A program made the translations under genes and the position numbers. 64,000 nt of DNA. It comes from Dipteris shenzhenensis (lineage: Eukaryota; Polypodiophyta; Polypodiopsida; Gleicheniales). Shown piece after piece: positions 45,408 to 55,022 of the stretch. The stretch is from assembly GCA_047967505.1 (NCBI GenBank), contig CM106538.1, one strand, 5' to 3'. Position 1 is the first letter of the stretch. Every line of letters starts with the position of its first letter. The notes below the pieces were generated by a model, which was not told where the DNA came from, ran no database searches, and was given only the letters and a program-made list of their open reading frames with translations.

Positions 45408-46430
45408 TCAGTGTGTAGATAGATCTGCATATCGAGCACTCAAAGAGTACCAGTAAAGTGTTCCGGCCAGCCAATTGCCCACACCTTCGAGATAGCCTTG
45501 CAGGCCAGTTTTATCCATCAGGCTTGTCTTCCTTATCTCGTTCACCAGCCTCACACACTCCTCGTCTTTGACTTTGATTAGCTCGCACACTTCCGAAACA
45601 ATCCCCGACAAGTCGACAGGACTGCATGTGGATTTGGATTTTGAATAGTCCAAATACATCACTGTAATAAGATTGAAATAATCGCCTTCAAGATACTCCT
45701 TTTTGAACGACACCAGATCGTTCACCCAGCAGAGATTGTCGGTTGTGGCGTCCTGCAGTTTGCAAATGAGTGGATTCGTGTATGTTTCTTCATCAAGCTC
45801 TACGCCCAGCGTGTACTCCATCAGTATGGAGGCCGGATACCACCCATAAGTGCATCGACGTATTTCAATGAAAGTGTTTAGATCAGGAACAGTCTGTGTT
45901 TGTCGATAGATAACCTGGCTCCTATTCGCGTCGAGGAACGCCTTAAAGAATCCGATAAAGCGACCCTGCTGCGTCTTCGGCATCTCTTCGCAGATCTCGT
46001 TCCACCAATCAGCGGCAGTTTCGGTTATCACGCGCGCCACGTGAGAAGAGGATGAGTTACTGGTGACTTTGCCTTCTAAGACACCTATAATTGATTGAAA
46101 AATCTCATCAGCCGCAGCCGAGTTGGCTCCCATTTCCTTGGGATCGTCAAGGAAGTTATCCAACAAGAACATCCAGGCGACGTGCTTGACTATGGGTACC
46201 ATCCGTTTGCTAATACCATTGGCACAGGCCAGGCACGCAAAGAGATGAAACCTGGACTCAACAAGGAGTTTGTCGGTAAAGCCGGATTTCGCAAGGTCCT
46301 TGAAGCGGGATACGACCCAGGAATCACAAATGGATTTGAGTTGAAGACAATCGGGGTGATTGTTCCAGGGAAAGGAGCATTGGGGATGGGGAATAGTTAT
46401 ATTTTGGACATTGGAAGGCAAGTTCTCCAT
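45408..46430 (-). CDS. Microbial-type terpene synthase-like protein (MTPSL), 340 aa
   Basis: This intact minus-strand ORF is best started at ATG 46430 (MENLPSNVQNITIPHPQ), which gives 340 residues, a normal length for the family. A longer frame open to 46556 would put codons across the likely promoter. It should ionise a prenyl diphosphate and cyclise it to a terpene. Visible class I features are the Asp-rich region FLLDNFLDDPKE (D91, D95, D96; residue 92 is Asn rather than Asp), R191-R192 about 46 residues before the metal motif (the usual diphosphate sensor position), a perfect NSE motif NDLVSFKKE (N237, S241, E245), and the C-terminal RY pair (R333-Y334). There is no plastid targeting peptide in the short form, so a cytosolic sesquiterpene synthase is the likeliest type, by inference. 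Single-exon structure and good open frame contrast with the decayed neighbours. In plants this family is known from non-seed lineages. Confidence 0.88.
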   Translation of the reverse strand: MENLPSNVQNITIPHPQCSFPWNNHPDCLQLKSICDSWVVSRFKDLAKSGFTDKLLVESRFHLFACLACANGISKRMVPIVKHVAWMFLLDNFLDDPKEMGANSAAADEIFQSIIGVLEGKVTSNSSSSHVARVITETAADWWNEICEEMPKTQQGRFIGFFKAFLDANRSQVIYRQTQTVPDLNTFIEIRRCTYGWYPASILMEYTLGVELDEETYTNPLICKLQDATTDNLCWVNDLVSFKKEYLEGDYFNLITVMYLDYSKSKSTCSPVDLSGIVSEVCELIKVKDEECVRLVNEIRKTSLMDKTGLQGYLEGVGNWLAGTLYWYSLSARYADLSTH

Positions 46431-46522
46431 GGAGGAAGATAGAATGAAGATAGAATGACGACAGACAGATCGAAGGGGATAGAGCGGGAGTCGGTATGCG
46501 GGTAAGTCGAGAAGAAGAAGAT

Positions 46523-46571
46523 CGGTAATAAATAGAGCCCGACGGAGTAAGATCAACGCACACGTTTATCA
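46523..46571 (-). promoter_or_regulatory. Proximal promoter block of the terpene synthase gene
   Basis: On the minus strand this 49-bp block contains ctctatttattacc, a TATA-like box about 95 bp upstream of ATG 46430. The block is repeated exactly at 46651-46699. The TATA assignment is inference. Confidence 0.4.
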
Positions 46572-46650
46572 GACCTGAGACATCATCGTGTCCTATATTT
46601 CAGACCTGAGACAGGTCCTATCCCATCAACGCCGTATCGGGTTTGTGTCA

Positions 46651-46699
46651 CGGTAATAAATAGAGCCCGACGGAGTAAGATCAACGCACACGTTTATCA
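46651..46699 (-). repeat. Perfect second copy of the 49-bp promoter block
   Basis: All 49 bases match 46523-46571; the copies are 128 bp apart. This outer copy merges into dispersed repeat R, so the gene's upstream region is made partly of repeat sequence. Confidence 0.85.
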
Positions 46700-47762
46700 T
46701 CGTGTCCTGTATTTCAGACAGGTCGTGCTGATCGCACGTGAGCTTTGGGGTTTGTCTGGTCCCTAGGGCCTAGCCTATCTTGTGGGTTGGCGAAAAAGCT
46801 GAGCGTCGGAAGTGCAAAAGATTATAGACGATTGGGAATTGATCCAACAACATTTATACGCTCTCACTACCACAACATAATTAACATCGTATTTATAATC
46901 ACATGTTATTATAAGTATCTTTCCCGGTGTTCCCGCCACTGGAAAAGACCCCCACATCCGCTACGGACAAAGCGGAAACCTCTAAATCTATCATAAAGCC
47001 ACGCTTCCTACTTAGGTGATGGGTATACATAAAGTTGGAGGAAGACAATACCTCCTATTCATGCCTATGATCATCTTAAAGTTCTATTCATTTAGTGGGG
47101 CACCCACCTAATTATTTTGACCTATTAAAGGATTTTAGGGTTCACTATGACTCGTGAAGTAATTGTAAGTTGTCTTCCTTTTAAAAGAATTACAATCATG
47201 CTTATGAACTCTTTGAGTTTAGTGGGACACCTTAATCTTATGTACAATGAAGCCTACATTGAACGAAACTTGTGTATTAATCAAGCCTTAAATGCAAGCT
47301 TTAAAATACCATCAAAGGAATTATAGGTCCCTCAAAGATAAAAACCTATAAAAAATTGTTCATTGGAGAAAAACTAAATAGTTTCTAAAACATGAATCAA
47401 TGAGGCATATTGTGTCTTTGTTTTAAAAGAATTACAATCATGTCGGTAATCCTTTAATTTTAATAGGAGACCATGACCTTATCTGTGTTATAAAAAAGTC
47501 AGATTATAAAATAGTGTGAAAATTAGGCCGTTAAAGGAATAGGTCCCTTGGACCACCATCTTATAAAATAGTGTGAAAATTAGGCGGTCAAAGGAAGGTC
47601 CCTTGGATATAAAAATCAATAATATAAGATCACCATCTTATATATGTGTCAAAAAATTTAAAGCCACATTATAAAATTAGGCCATCAAAGGAATAGGCTC
47701 CTTAGAGAAAAAATACAATATAAAATTTGATTGATTAGATGAGATGTTGAATGTTGTCCTAG
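46690..47762. repeat. Dispersed repeat R, copy 2
   Basis: It shares long blocks with 48085-49520: cgaaaaagctgagcgtcgga, cctcctattcatgcctatga, tgactcgtgaagtaattgta, gtgggacaccttaatcttat and ggtcccttggaccaccatct. Homology stops at about 47762 (gttgaatgttgtcctag). No transposon protein is encoded. The 47763-48084 stretch between copies shows no gene. Confidence 0.8.
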
Positions 47763-48084
47763 TGTCCACACAAGGAGTTCTGGCATGGGAGCCTACAACA
47801 CTTGTACTTCCATCGTAGTGTGTGCTTATAGACTCTACTTCACTTACACCTTAACTTTTTCAAATTGATCTTCTTTGGATTTTTCTAGAAGATTATAACT
47901 TCTTTGTCAAGATGCGAGCTACTACAACAGCTCTTGGGGCCACATAATGCTGAATGCTCTTTCTTGAGTCGCCAAGAAAGTGACCCCTTATGCGAGGTGC
48001 TCCCCCTAATTTTTGTGTTCCACAATACTTGAATTTCCACTCAATGTAGACACGAACATTAATGAGACAAAATCCCATTCTGTA

Positions 48085-49520
48085 CCATGTCCTATATTTC
48101 AGACAGGTCCTATCCCATCAACGCCGAGTCCCTAGCCTATTTTGTGGGTCGGCGAAAAAGCTGAGCGTCGGAAGTGCAAAAGATTATAGACGATTGGGAA
48201 TTGATCCAACAACATTTATACGCTCTAACTACCACACCATAATTAACATCGTATTTATAATCACATGTTATTATAAGCATCTTTTCCAGGCCCCCCCCAC
48301 ATCTAGTACGGACAAAGCGAAAACCCCTAAATCTATCATAAAGCCACGCTTCCTACTTAGGGGCTTAGCACATGGGAAGAAATAGGATGGGAATGGGAAA
48401 AGGTGGTCCCAAGTGGTCCCATGCATATTTCTATCCTATTCCCATCCCACCATGTGCTAACAAAAAAAGAACTAGGGATGGGTTTAGGAGGAAGAGGACA
48501 CATGGCATCATTTCATGTGTTTAAGAGGTGGGGACCTTGTGGGGACAAGGACACATGTCATCCTTCCATGTTTTTGAATCCCTAAAAAAGGGGAACCTAT
48601 TCTGGCTGCCAGGGTCTAGAGGCCATGGTCCAGGATGGGAGAAAAAGTGGCTACTCCCATTCTAAATCCATCCTAGACCACTTGGTGTAGGATGGGAGTA
48701 ATGATGACAAAAATATTCCCATCCTAAACCCATGCTAGCCCCATCCATGTGCTAAGGCCCTTAGGTGATGGGTCTACATAAAGTTGGAGGAAGACAATAC
48801 CTCCTATTCATGCCTACGATCATCTTGAAGTTCTATTCATTTAGTCGGCACCCACCTAATTATTTTGACCTATTAAAGGATTTTAGGGTGCACTATGACT
48901 CGTGAAGTAATTGTAACTTGTCTTCCTTTTAAAAGAATTACAATCATGCTTATGAACTCTTTGAGTTTAGTGGGACACCTTAATCTTATGTATAATGAAG
49001 CCTACATTGAACGAAACTTGTATATTAATCAAGCCTTAAATGCAAGCTTTAAAATAGTGAGAACATACCATCAAAGGAATTATAGGTCCCTCAAAGATAA
49101 AAACCTATAAAAAATTGTTCATTGGAGGAAAACTAAATAGTTTCTAAAACATGAATCAATGAGGCATATTGTGTCTTTGTTTTAAAAGAATTACAATCAT
49201 GTCGGTAACCCTTTAATTTTAATAAGAGACCATGACCTTATCTGTGTTATAAAAAAGTCAAATTATAAAATAGTGTGAAAATTAGGCCGTTAAAGGAATA
49301 GGTCCCTTGGACCACCATCTTATAAAATAGTGTGAAAATTAGGCAGTCAAAGGAAGGTCCCTTGGATATAAAAGTCAATAATATAAGATCACCATCTTAT
49401 ATATGTGTCAAAAAATTGAAAGCCACATTATAGAATTAGGCCGTCAAAGGAATAGGCTCCTTAGAGATAAAATACAATATAAAATTTGATTGATTAGATG
49501 AGATGTTGAATGTTGTCCTA
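48085..49520. repeat. Dispersed repeat R, copy 3 (contains a MITE)
   Basis: Direct copy of 46690-47762 in the same orientation, lengthened by a 401-bp insertion at 48360-48760. The left end starts with catgtcctatatttcagaca; homology ends near 49520. Confidence 0.8.
48360..48760. mobile_element. Tourist/PIF-Harbinger-like MITE, 401 bp
   Basis: The ends ggggcttagcacatgg and ccatgtgctaaggccc form 16-bp terminal inverted repeats with one mismatched position. The element is flanked by TTA (48357-48359 and 48761-48763). The other copy of repeat R has the empty site: it reads cttcctacttaggtgatggg at 47007-47026. A TTA target and GG-starting inverted repeats are typical of PIF/Harbinger MITEs. The left part is itself a hairpin (ttagcacatggg ... 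cccatcccaccatgtgctaa). No ORF of note. Confidence 0.88.
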
Positions 49521-50430
49521 TGAGTAGTTTTAAAAAATGAAAAAGCACTGCATATTGTGTCTTCTTCTTTGAAACATTTAAATTATGTTGCAAAGGTCCC
49601 TTACGGACTCCTTACAGATCAATAGATCCCTCAGAGCCCGGGGAGTCCACTAGGGTTTATCGTATGGTACCATGTGAGTGTAAGGGAGGGGGGTTATATA
49701 AGGGAAGGAAGGTACATTTTATAAGGTAAGGTCCCGTAAATAGGGGGTAGATAAGAGGAACACACTATTCAAAATTTTTGGACTTGTGTAAAGTCCAATT
49801 TGAGAAATGGACCAAAAAACAGTCCAAAAATTATACTAGTAATGTTGTTTTTTGAACTAGATTTGACAACTCAAAACAAAAGATTTGATGATTAAGTACT
49901 AAGAACATCAATGCATAACCAAATCTCTTACAAAGGTGGTCTACATAAACATCTTCATAACTTTACAAAAATCTCTTACAGAGGTGGTCTACATAAACAT
50001 CTTCATAACTTCTTGTGAATTGAGCTACTATCACCTAAGAACATCAATAGATGACCAATAATAGATGACCAATTCTCTTAGAAAGGTGGTGTAAATAAAC
50101 ACCTTTATGTATAAGTGGTGTGCACACACCTTTATGACCATTTCTTTTTGAAAGGTGGTGTACATAAACCCCTTAGAAAGGTAGTGTAGATAAATCCTTT
50201 TATGTGTAAGTGGTGTACATATACACCTCACTTGGTATTAAAAAACACCCTTAACTATAAAAATACATTTGACATAAAGTTTAAAATACACCATTAAGTA
50301 TAAAATGGACCTCATAAACAATCTTTATACACAATAATGAGAGTAAAGAAATCAAAAAAGTAGTAAACTTTTTATTAGATATTCGCTTTACATAGAAGTT
50401 CAAAACTTGTGATTATAAAGCCGTCAGCCA
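49521..50430. repeat. Intergenic, with short AGGTGGTNTACATAAAC repeats
   Basis: No gene is seen. Between 49930 and 50225 the words aaaggtggtctacataaaca, cttcataactt and aagtggtgtacatatac recur several times at irregular spacing. Some may lie in the 3' flank of the gene ending at 50436. Confidence 0.5.
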
Positions 50431-50435
50431 TCATG

Positions 50436-52748
50436 TTACTCAGTACCAATGTCTTCAATGCCAGGCCCTTGACTACCAGGGTCCTGACTAATAGGCTGCT
50501 CTAAGACTGGAGTCTCAGTAGCAAGGTCCTCAATAGTTTGCTCTTCAGTTCCAAGCACCTGACTAGTAGGCTGCTCTAGAGTCTCATGACCAAGTTCTTG
50601 GTGAGTAGGGACCTGGCTACTAGGTTCCTGACTAGTAGGCTGCTCTGGAGTCTGTAAGATCATGGTTAAAGAACCATCTATGCCTCCTGGTAACTCCTCC
50701 TGGTCATGCTTTGCCTCGTCCATACCTTCTTTGATTAAGGCTTCCTTGCTTGATCCCCTTGCATGTCCTTCACCCAAGATCAAGGGTGCCTTCCTCACTT
50801 TTAATTTCAAGGGAAGTGCTTCCACCTCTTTAGCCTTACCTTTTCCTGTGACGTGCTGTACTACTACTTCTTGCTGCCGTGAGCCTTCCCGTATGATGAG
50901 TGGAACCTCCTTGACTCTAGTTGACAATTGATCACCCTTATTCTTTGTGCGGATTTCTTCTTGGCGTAAGTCATCGGATGCAGAGCTTTCAATCTCATCA
51001 TCACCCTCAGACTCACTATCCTCGTCTTCGACATTTTTCTCACTACCCTCTTCTTTGATATTTTCCTCTTCAAAGAAGGTAGTGCAACTGTAATATGTGT
51101 CAAAGAACTCAATTTGATGGGCGGTATCAATGACATTTACATTTCTACCTTGGCATAGCAATTTCTTAGCAGCAAAACCCATTCGATACAATGCTACTTC
51201 CCACCCATCATTCAGTAAATTCTTTGTCATCTCTAGTATCACATCAGGATCCATCGGCTTTCTGTAATCCACCATTGCTGCATCAAGCTTAACCTTATTG
51301 TCCTCAAAGTAATGAAGCTCGAGAGTCCTTAAGGGAATTTTGATTAGATTGCCACCACCCCTGGATAAGAAGCACATCAAGAAAGGCTGCAAGACTTGAA
51401 TGGCAGTGCCTTCCAAGACAGTCATATGATTGCGTAGGATTATACCATGGTATACTTTTGAAAGTAAATACCCAAATGCAGATGTCAAACTCGCATACAA
51501 GGCATCCTTTTGTGATTCTGTCATGAACAGGACCAACATTGATCTTTTCTTATCTGCCATAGGACCTTCTACGATAAACTGCACAAGTTCAACTATCCGT
51601 GACACTGCAAGGTCTTGCAATTCATCTATGAAAAATACACATGGCTTCTCCCAAGCATGACCGCTCATTGTTATGAAATGCTCTATATCAATGCCATTGA
51701 TGTGTGCAAATTTTGTATCATTCTCTGATAGGAGGATATCATAGGAGAAGCTGAATGGAGAACCATCATCTAAACCACCAATTGCTCTACCTTGGGCAGT
51801 GGACTGCAAGGCCTTTTTCTTGATGTCCATATATTCTGTCTCAACAACCTTTGGTATTTTAGCTCTTAGATCCTTTGTTGGTGTGGCATCTGCATCCATT
51901 GAAGCCAACCACTTTCTAGCCCATGTCTTATCAAGGAGTTGACCTAGGCTAAGTGCTTTCTTCTTATCCACATCAATTGACTTGCCAGCTAACTCATCAT
52001 CAGATTTCAATAAAAATAATAGTGCCGAGAGAGCAGCCTCACTTTGAATCATTCGGTTGACCACTTCATCCAAGTTGCTATGCTTGCTCTTCTTTCCAAA
52101 GAAGCAGTCACCACTTAGGATCTTCTTGCATACTTCTTCTGTTATTGCATTTGGAACAAACCTTAATGCTCTCCACCAAACAATAGACATCGGTTTCTTT
52201 ATTTCTTTCCTCTGAGTTGCAGTGTGCTCTGGTGCCTCAAAGGATATCTTCCATGTTTCATATGCTTGGCAAACATCCACCATGCTCTGAAACACTGAGT
52301 CCTCGTGGAAGACAATGCAAGTAACATCCTTGTATCTTGCAACGGCGGTGTTCAAATCCTTTGCCTCAACCTTATAACTTGGTATGCCTTGTGTATTGCT
52401 TACAACACCTTTCAAGCATATATAGAACCGAGTCCTCTTTGCCATGTACTCAGATGTAGGTCTCCTGCCCTTCACTGTTTGTGGCTTTCCACAGCCCATC
52501 CATAACTCCCTTGCCTTTATCAAGATCTCAGAAAGAGAAGAGCTTTTTTTCAACCTAAATGGAGCAGAATTCAGCCTTTCTGATTCTAGAATGTACTTCG
52601 AGTCATCGTTAAATATGCATATATGACAAATGACCCGTTGAAACTTTTCCATCCACTCGATTTGTGGCAAGTTTCCGTTTCTTCCCTCATCAAGGGCGAT
52701 CCTGCAAGCTTCACAAAAGTGTTGCCCATCAATGGGCTCAACCTGCAT
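50436..52748 (-). CDS. 'PIDGQH' family protein, paralogue of the 22.7-kb gene, no protease units
   Basis: This is a 770-codon minus-strand ORF. Residues 1-550 align by eye with the central part of the plus-strand gene at 26419-28524 (VEPIDGQHFCEACR, YILESERLNSAPF, SEILIKARELWMG, WWRALRFVPN, CFFGKKSKHSN, WEKPCVFFIDELQD, LLNDGWEVALYRMG). The rest differs: an acidic region (EDEDSESEGDDEIESSASDD), then a Pro/Thr/Glu-rich tail with repeats of the type LEQPTSQ. No Cys/His protease unit is present. The ATG at 52748 is probably not the true start: conserved coding continues upstream in another frame (KNRFLERC before PIDGQH), which implies a one-base frameshift near 52740. Two divergent family members suggest an element-borne or expanding family, function unknown. 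Confidence 0.6.
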   Translation of the reverse strand: MQVEPIDGQHFCEACRIALDEGRNGNLPQIEWMEKFQRVICHICIFNDDSKYILESERLNSAPFRLKKSSSLSEILIKARELWMGCGKPQTVKGRRPTSEYMAKRTRFYICLKGVVSNTQGIPSYKVEAKDLNTAVARYKDVTCIVFHEDSVFQSMVDVCQAYETWKISFEAPEHTATQRKEIKKPMSIVWWRALRFVPNAITEEVCKKILSGDCFFGKKSKHSNLDEVVNRMIQSEAALSALLFLLKSDDELAGKSIDVDKKKALSLGQLLDKTWARKWLASMDADATPTKDLRAKIPKVVETEYMDIKKKALQSTAQGRAIGGLDDGSPFSFSYDILLSENDTKFAHINGIDIEHFITMSGHAWEKPCVFFIDELQDLAVSRIVELVQFIVEGPMADKKRSMLVLFMTESQKDALYASLTSAFGYLLSKVYHGIILRNHMTVLEGTAIQVLQPFLMCFLSRGGGNLIKIPLRTLELHYFEDNKVKLDAAMVDYRKPMDPDVILEMTKNLLNDGWEVALYRMGFAAKKLLCQGRNVNVIDTAHQIEFFDTYYSCTTFFEEENIKEEGSEKNVEDEDSESEGDDEIESSASDDLRQEEIRTKNKGDQLSTRVKEVPLIIREGSRQQEVVVQHVTGKGKAKEVEALPLKLKVRKAPLILGEGHARGSSKEALIKEGMDEAKHDQEELPGGIDGSLTMILQTPEQPTSQEPSSQVPTHQELGHETLEQPTSQVLGTEEQTIEDLATETPVLEQPISQDPGSQGPGIEDIGTE

Positions 52749-52875
52749 CTTTCCAAGAATCTATTCTTTGCCAGCATGTATCTCTTCTTGATGTCAGTCC
52801 CATATCGGCTTTGGTACAAAGCCTCTCCATGAACAAAGTCACTCCTTCTAAAGTTCTCAAAAGCATCAAGATTTT
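52749..52875 (-). pseudogene. Upstream part of the 'PIDGQH' gene in another frame
   Basis: The minus strand reads FRRSDFVHGEALYQSRY then DIKKRYMLAKNRFLERC, which leads into the homologous position of MLKEVKKEFLLHC at about 26630-26660 in the plus-strand paralogue. A missing base near 52740 would account for the frame change. Confidence 0.45.
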
Positions 52876-52944
52876 TGCATTAAATCTTTTTTCCCACAAA
52901 TTTTCCTCTTTCCCTCAAACTCTCACAACCTATTTTCAAAAATT

Positions 52945-53610
52945 TCTCTCCTAGCCTATTGGGCACGCAACAATTTTTTTTAAAAAAAAATCTATTACAA
53001 ATTTCTCTCTCAACCTCAAAACCACTCAAACCTCCCTACCTATTGCGGACACAACAACTTCAAAACAAAATTTAATCATAAATCTCTTGAAAAAACTCTC
53101 TAACAAAAAAAACAATCTATTACAAATTTCTCTCTCAACCTCAAAACCACTCAAACCCTACCTATTGCGTACGTAACAACTTCAAAACAAAATTTAATCA
53201 TAAATCTCTCCAAAAAACTCCTCAACAAAAAAAAACAATCTATTACAAATTTCTCTCTCAACCTCAAAACCACTCAAACCTCCCTACCTATTGCGTACAC
53301 AACAACTTCAAAACAAAATTTAATCATAAATCTCTCCAAAAAACTCCTCAAAAAAGAAAACAATCTATTACAAATTTCTCTCTCAACCTCAAAACCACTC
53401 AAACCTCCCTACTTATTGCGTACGCAACAACTTCAAAACAAAATTTTATCATAAATCTCTCCAAAAAACTCTTCTCATGACACTTTATTACAAATTTCTC
53501 TCTCAACCTCAAAACCACTCAAACCTCCCTACCTATTGCGTACGCAATAACTTCAAAACAAAATTTAATCATAAATCTCTTTCCAAAAAACTCTTCTCAC
53601 GACACTTTAT
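52945..53610. repeat. Minisatellite of about 120-126 bp, about 5.5 copies
   Basis: The words aacctcaaaaccactcaaac, cctattgcgtacgcaac, cttcaaaacaaaatttaatc and ataaatctctccaaaaaact recur with their cctattgcg landmarks near 53038, 53160, 53287, 53412 and 53531. The array lies directly upstream of the minus-strand gene at 50.4-52.9 kb. Confidence 0.88.
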
Positions 53611-54060
53611 TAATATAAGAAATCCATTTATAATATTTTTACTCCATAATATAATAAATTTTTATTAACTAATGTTAAAATATAATTTTGCTAAAAATAT
53701 ATATTATTAATCTATAAATTAATATAATTATTATATAAATACATTAATTAAAAAAATATAACTTGAAAGGGAGGTCTTCTAGCATATGTGCTTTATATAA
53801 TACTTATTCTTAAAACAATGAAGAATTAGTGAATATATTGCTATTCTATACATTATTAACTTAAAAACTAACATAAATATAAATTAATTATTATATAAAT
53901 TTAAATAAATATATAAATTATTAATATTATACATTAATAACATTTAAAATTATGTAGATTATATACTAATAACCTTTCAATTTTAAAAAGTAGTCAATCA
54001 AAGAATTGAATTAATTTAAAAAATAAGAAAATATTAAATTTTACACACTTGCTTTTAGCA
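53611..54060. other. Very AT-rich stretch, no gene seen
   Basis: Mostly A and T, with many ataaattaatat-like words. No ORF worth naming. Confidence 0.5.
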
Positions 54061-54254
54061 TGTATGCTTTTCTTCCATGTGTATAATACTTCTCAATGGG
54101 CAGATAGCACTTGATTTTATTTCACACACACATGCCATCATTGTAAAGCCTATTCGGCTATTTCACGGCATTGTGCACATCATTTCAACCTTGTAAAGCC
54201 TCTTGGCTATTCTCGGCATCATTTGCCACAAGCCTTGTAATTCATATCAGAATT

Positions 54255-54551
54255 ATGGCCCCCCCAACAAGTCAAGAGTACTCTGCTCTAAAAATACTAA
54301 GGCCTTCGTCGACATCTAGGGGGAACCCATACACCACAGCCATAAAGAGACCCTTTGTGAGCATGTCATCTAAGGTGGTGACAGGCAGATGTGGGGGGAA
54401 TCAACTGTGGGAACGAAGGGTCTCCACTAGTGCCAAAATTTCTACTCCATGTGAGTGCAACACAATCACCTTATATGAGAAGGTAGATAACATTGGGATC
54501 ACAGAGCATCTTGGGGGGGTGGTAGTAGGCATGGGGAAGATGAGTGGGTGA
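54255..54551 (+). CDS. Unrecognised small ORF (98 aa)
   Basis: The ORF starts at ATG 54255 (MAPPTSQEYSALKILR) and ends with GGVVVGMGKMSG. It has four Cys or fewer and no signal peptide. I do not recognise a family. It lies in a GC-richer patch and could be chance; there is no homologue in the window. Confidence 0.2.
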   Translation: MAPPTSQEYSALKILRPSSTSRGNPYTTAIKRPFVSMSSKVVTGRCGGNQLWERRVSTSAKISTPCECNTITLYEKVDNIGITEHLGGVVVGMGKMSG

Positions 54552-54759
54552 GTAGCAGATGAGCAGGGGAGCAGATGAGTGATGAGAGTTGGAGGAGGGG
54601 GCATGGAGCAAAGTAGAGCAGGGGTGGAAAAGAGATGGAGGAGGGGTGTGGAGCAAAGTAGCAGAACGTGTGGAGCAAAGTATAAGAGCAAGGGCGGATG
54701 AGAGGGCCCTCATAGTGGAATCTTAGGCGCAACCCCAGACGGGCTGGTAATCATGAAGT

Positions 54760-55022
54760 AGATGTCATGTGGTGGGTGAGCAAGCCACTCTGGTGGTTGG
54801 TAATTAACTACTAGCCTGATGGAATTAAGCCACAACAGACGTGGCTAATGAGAGCCACCACCATCGGGTAGTAATTCCCACAAAGGTAAATCATGAAGCT
54901 CTAATCACTCATTACCATGCACTCTAGTTCTCTACTGAGCATGTGAGCCCGATGACTGGTAATTTTAACTGCCAGCCCAGTGGAATCGTAGCCATGACAG
55001 ACATGGTTGATGAGAGCCATCG
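54760..55022. repeat. Imperfect direct repeat next to Copia copy 2
   Basis: ggtaattaactactagcctg with ggctaatgagagccaccacc (54796-54865) is echoed by ggtaattttaactgccagcc with ggttgatgagagccatcgc (54957-55023). The second copy abuts the point where Copia homology begins. Confidence 0.6.
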
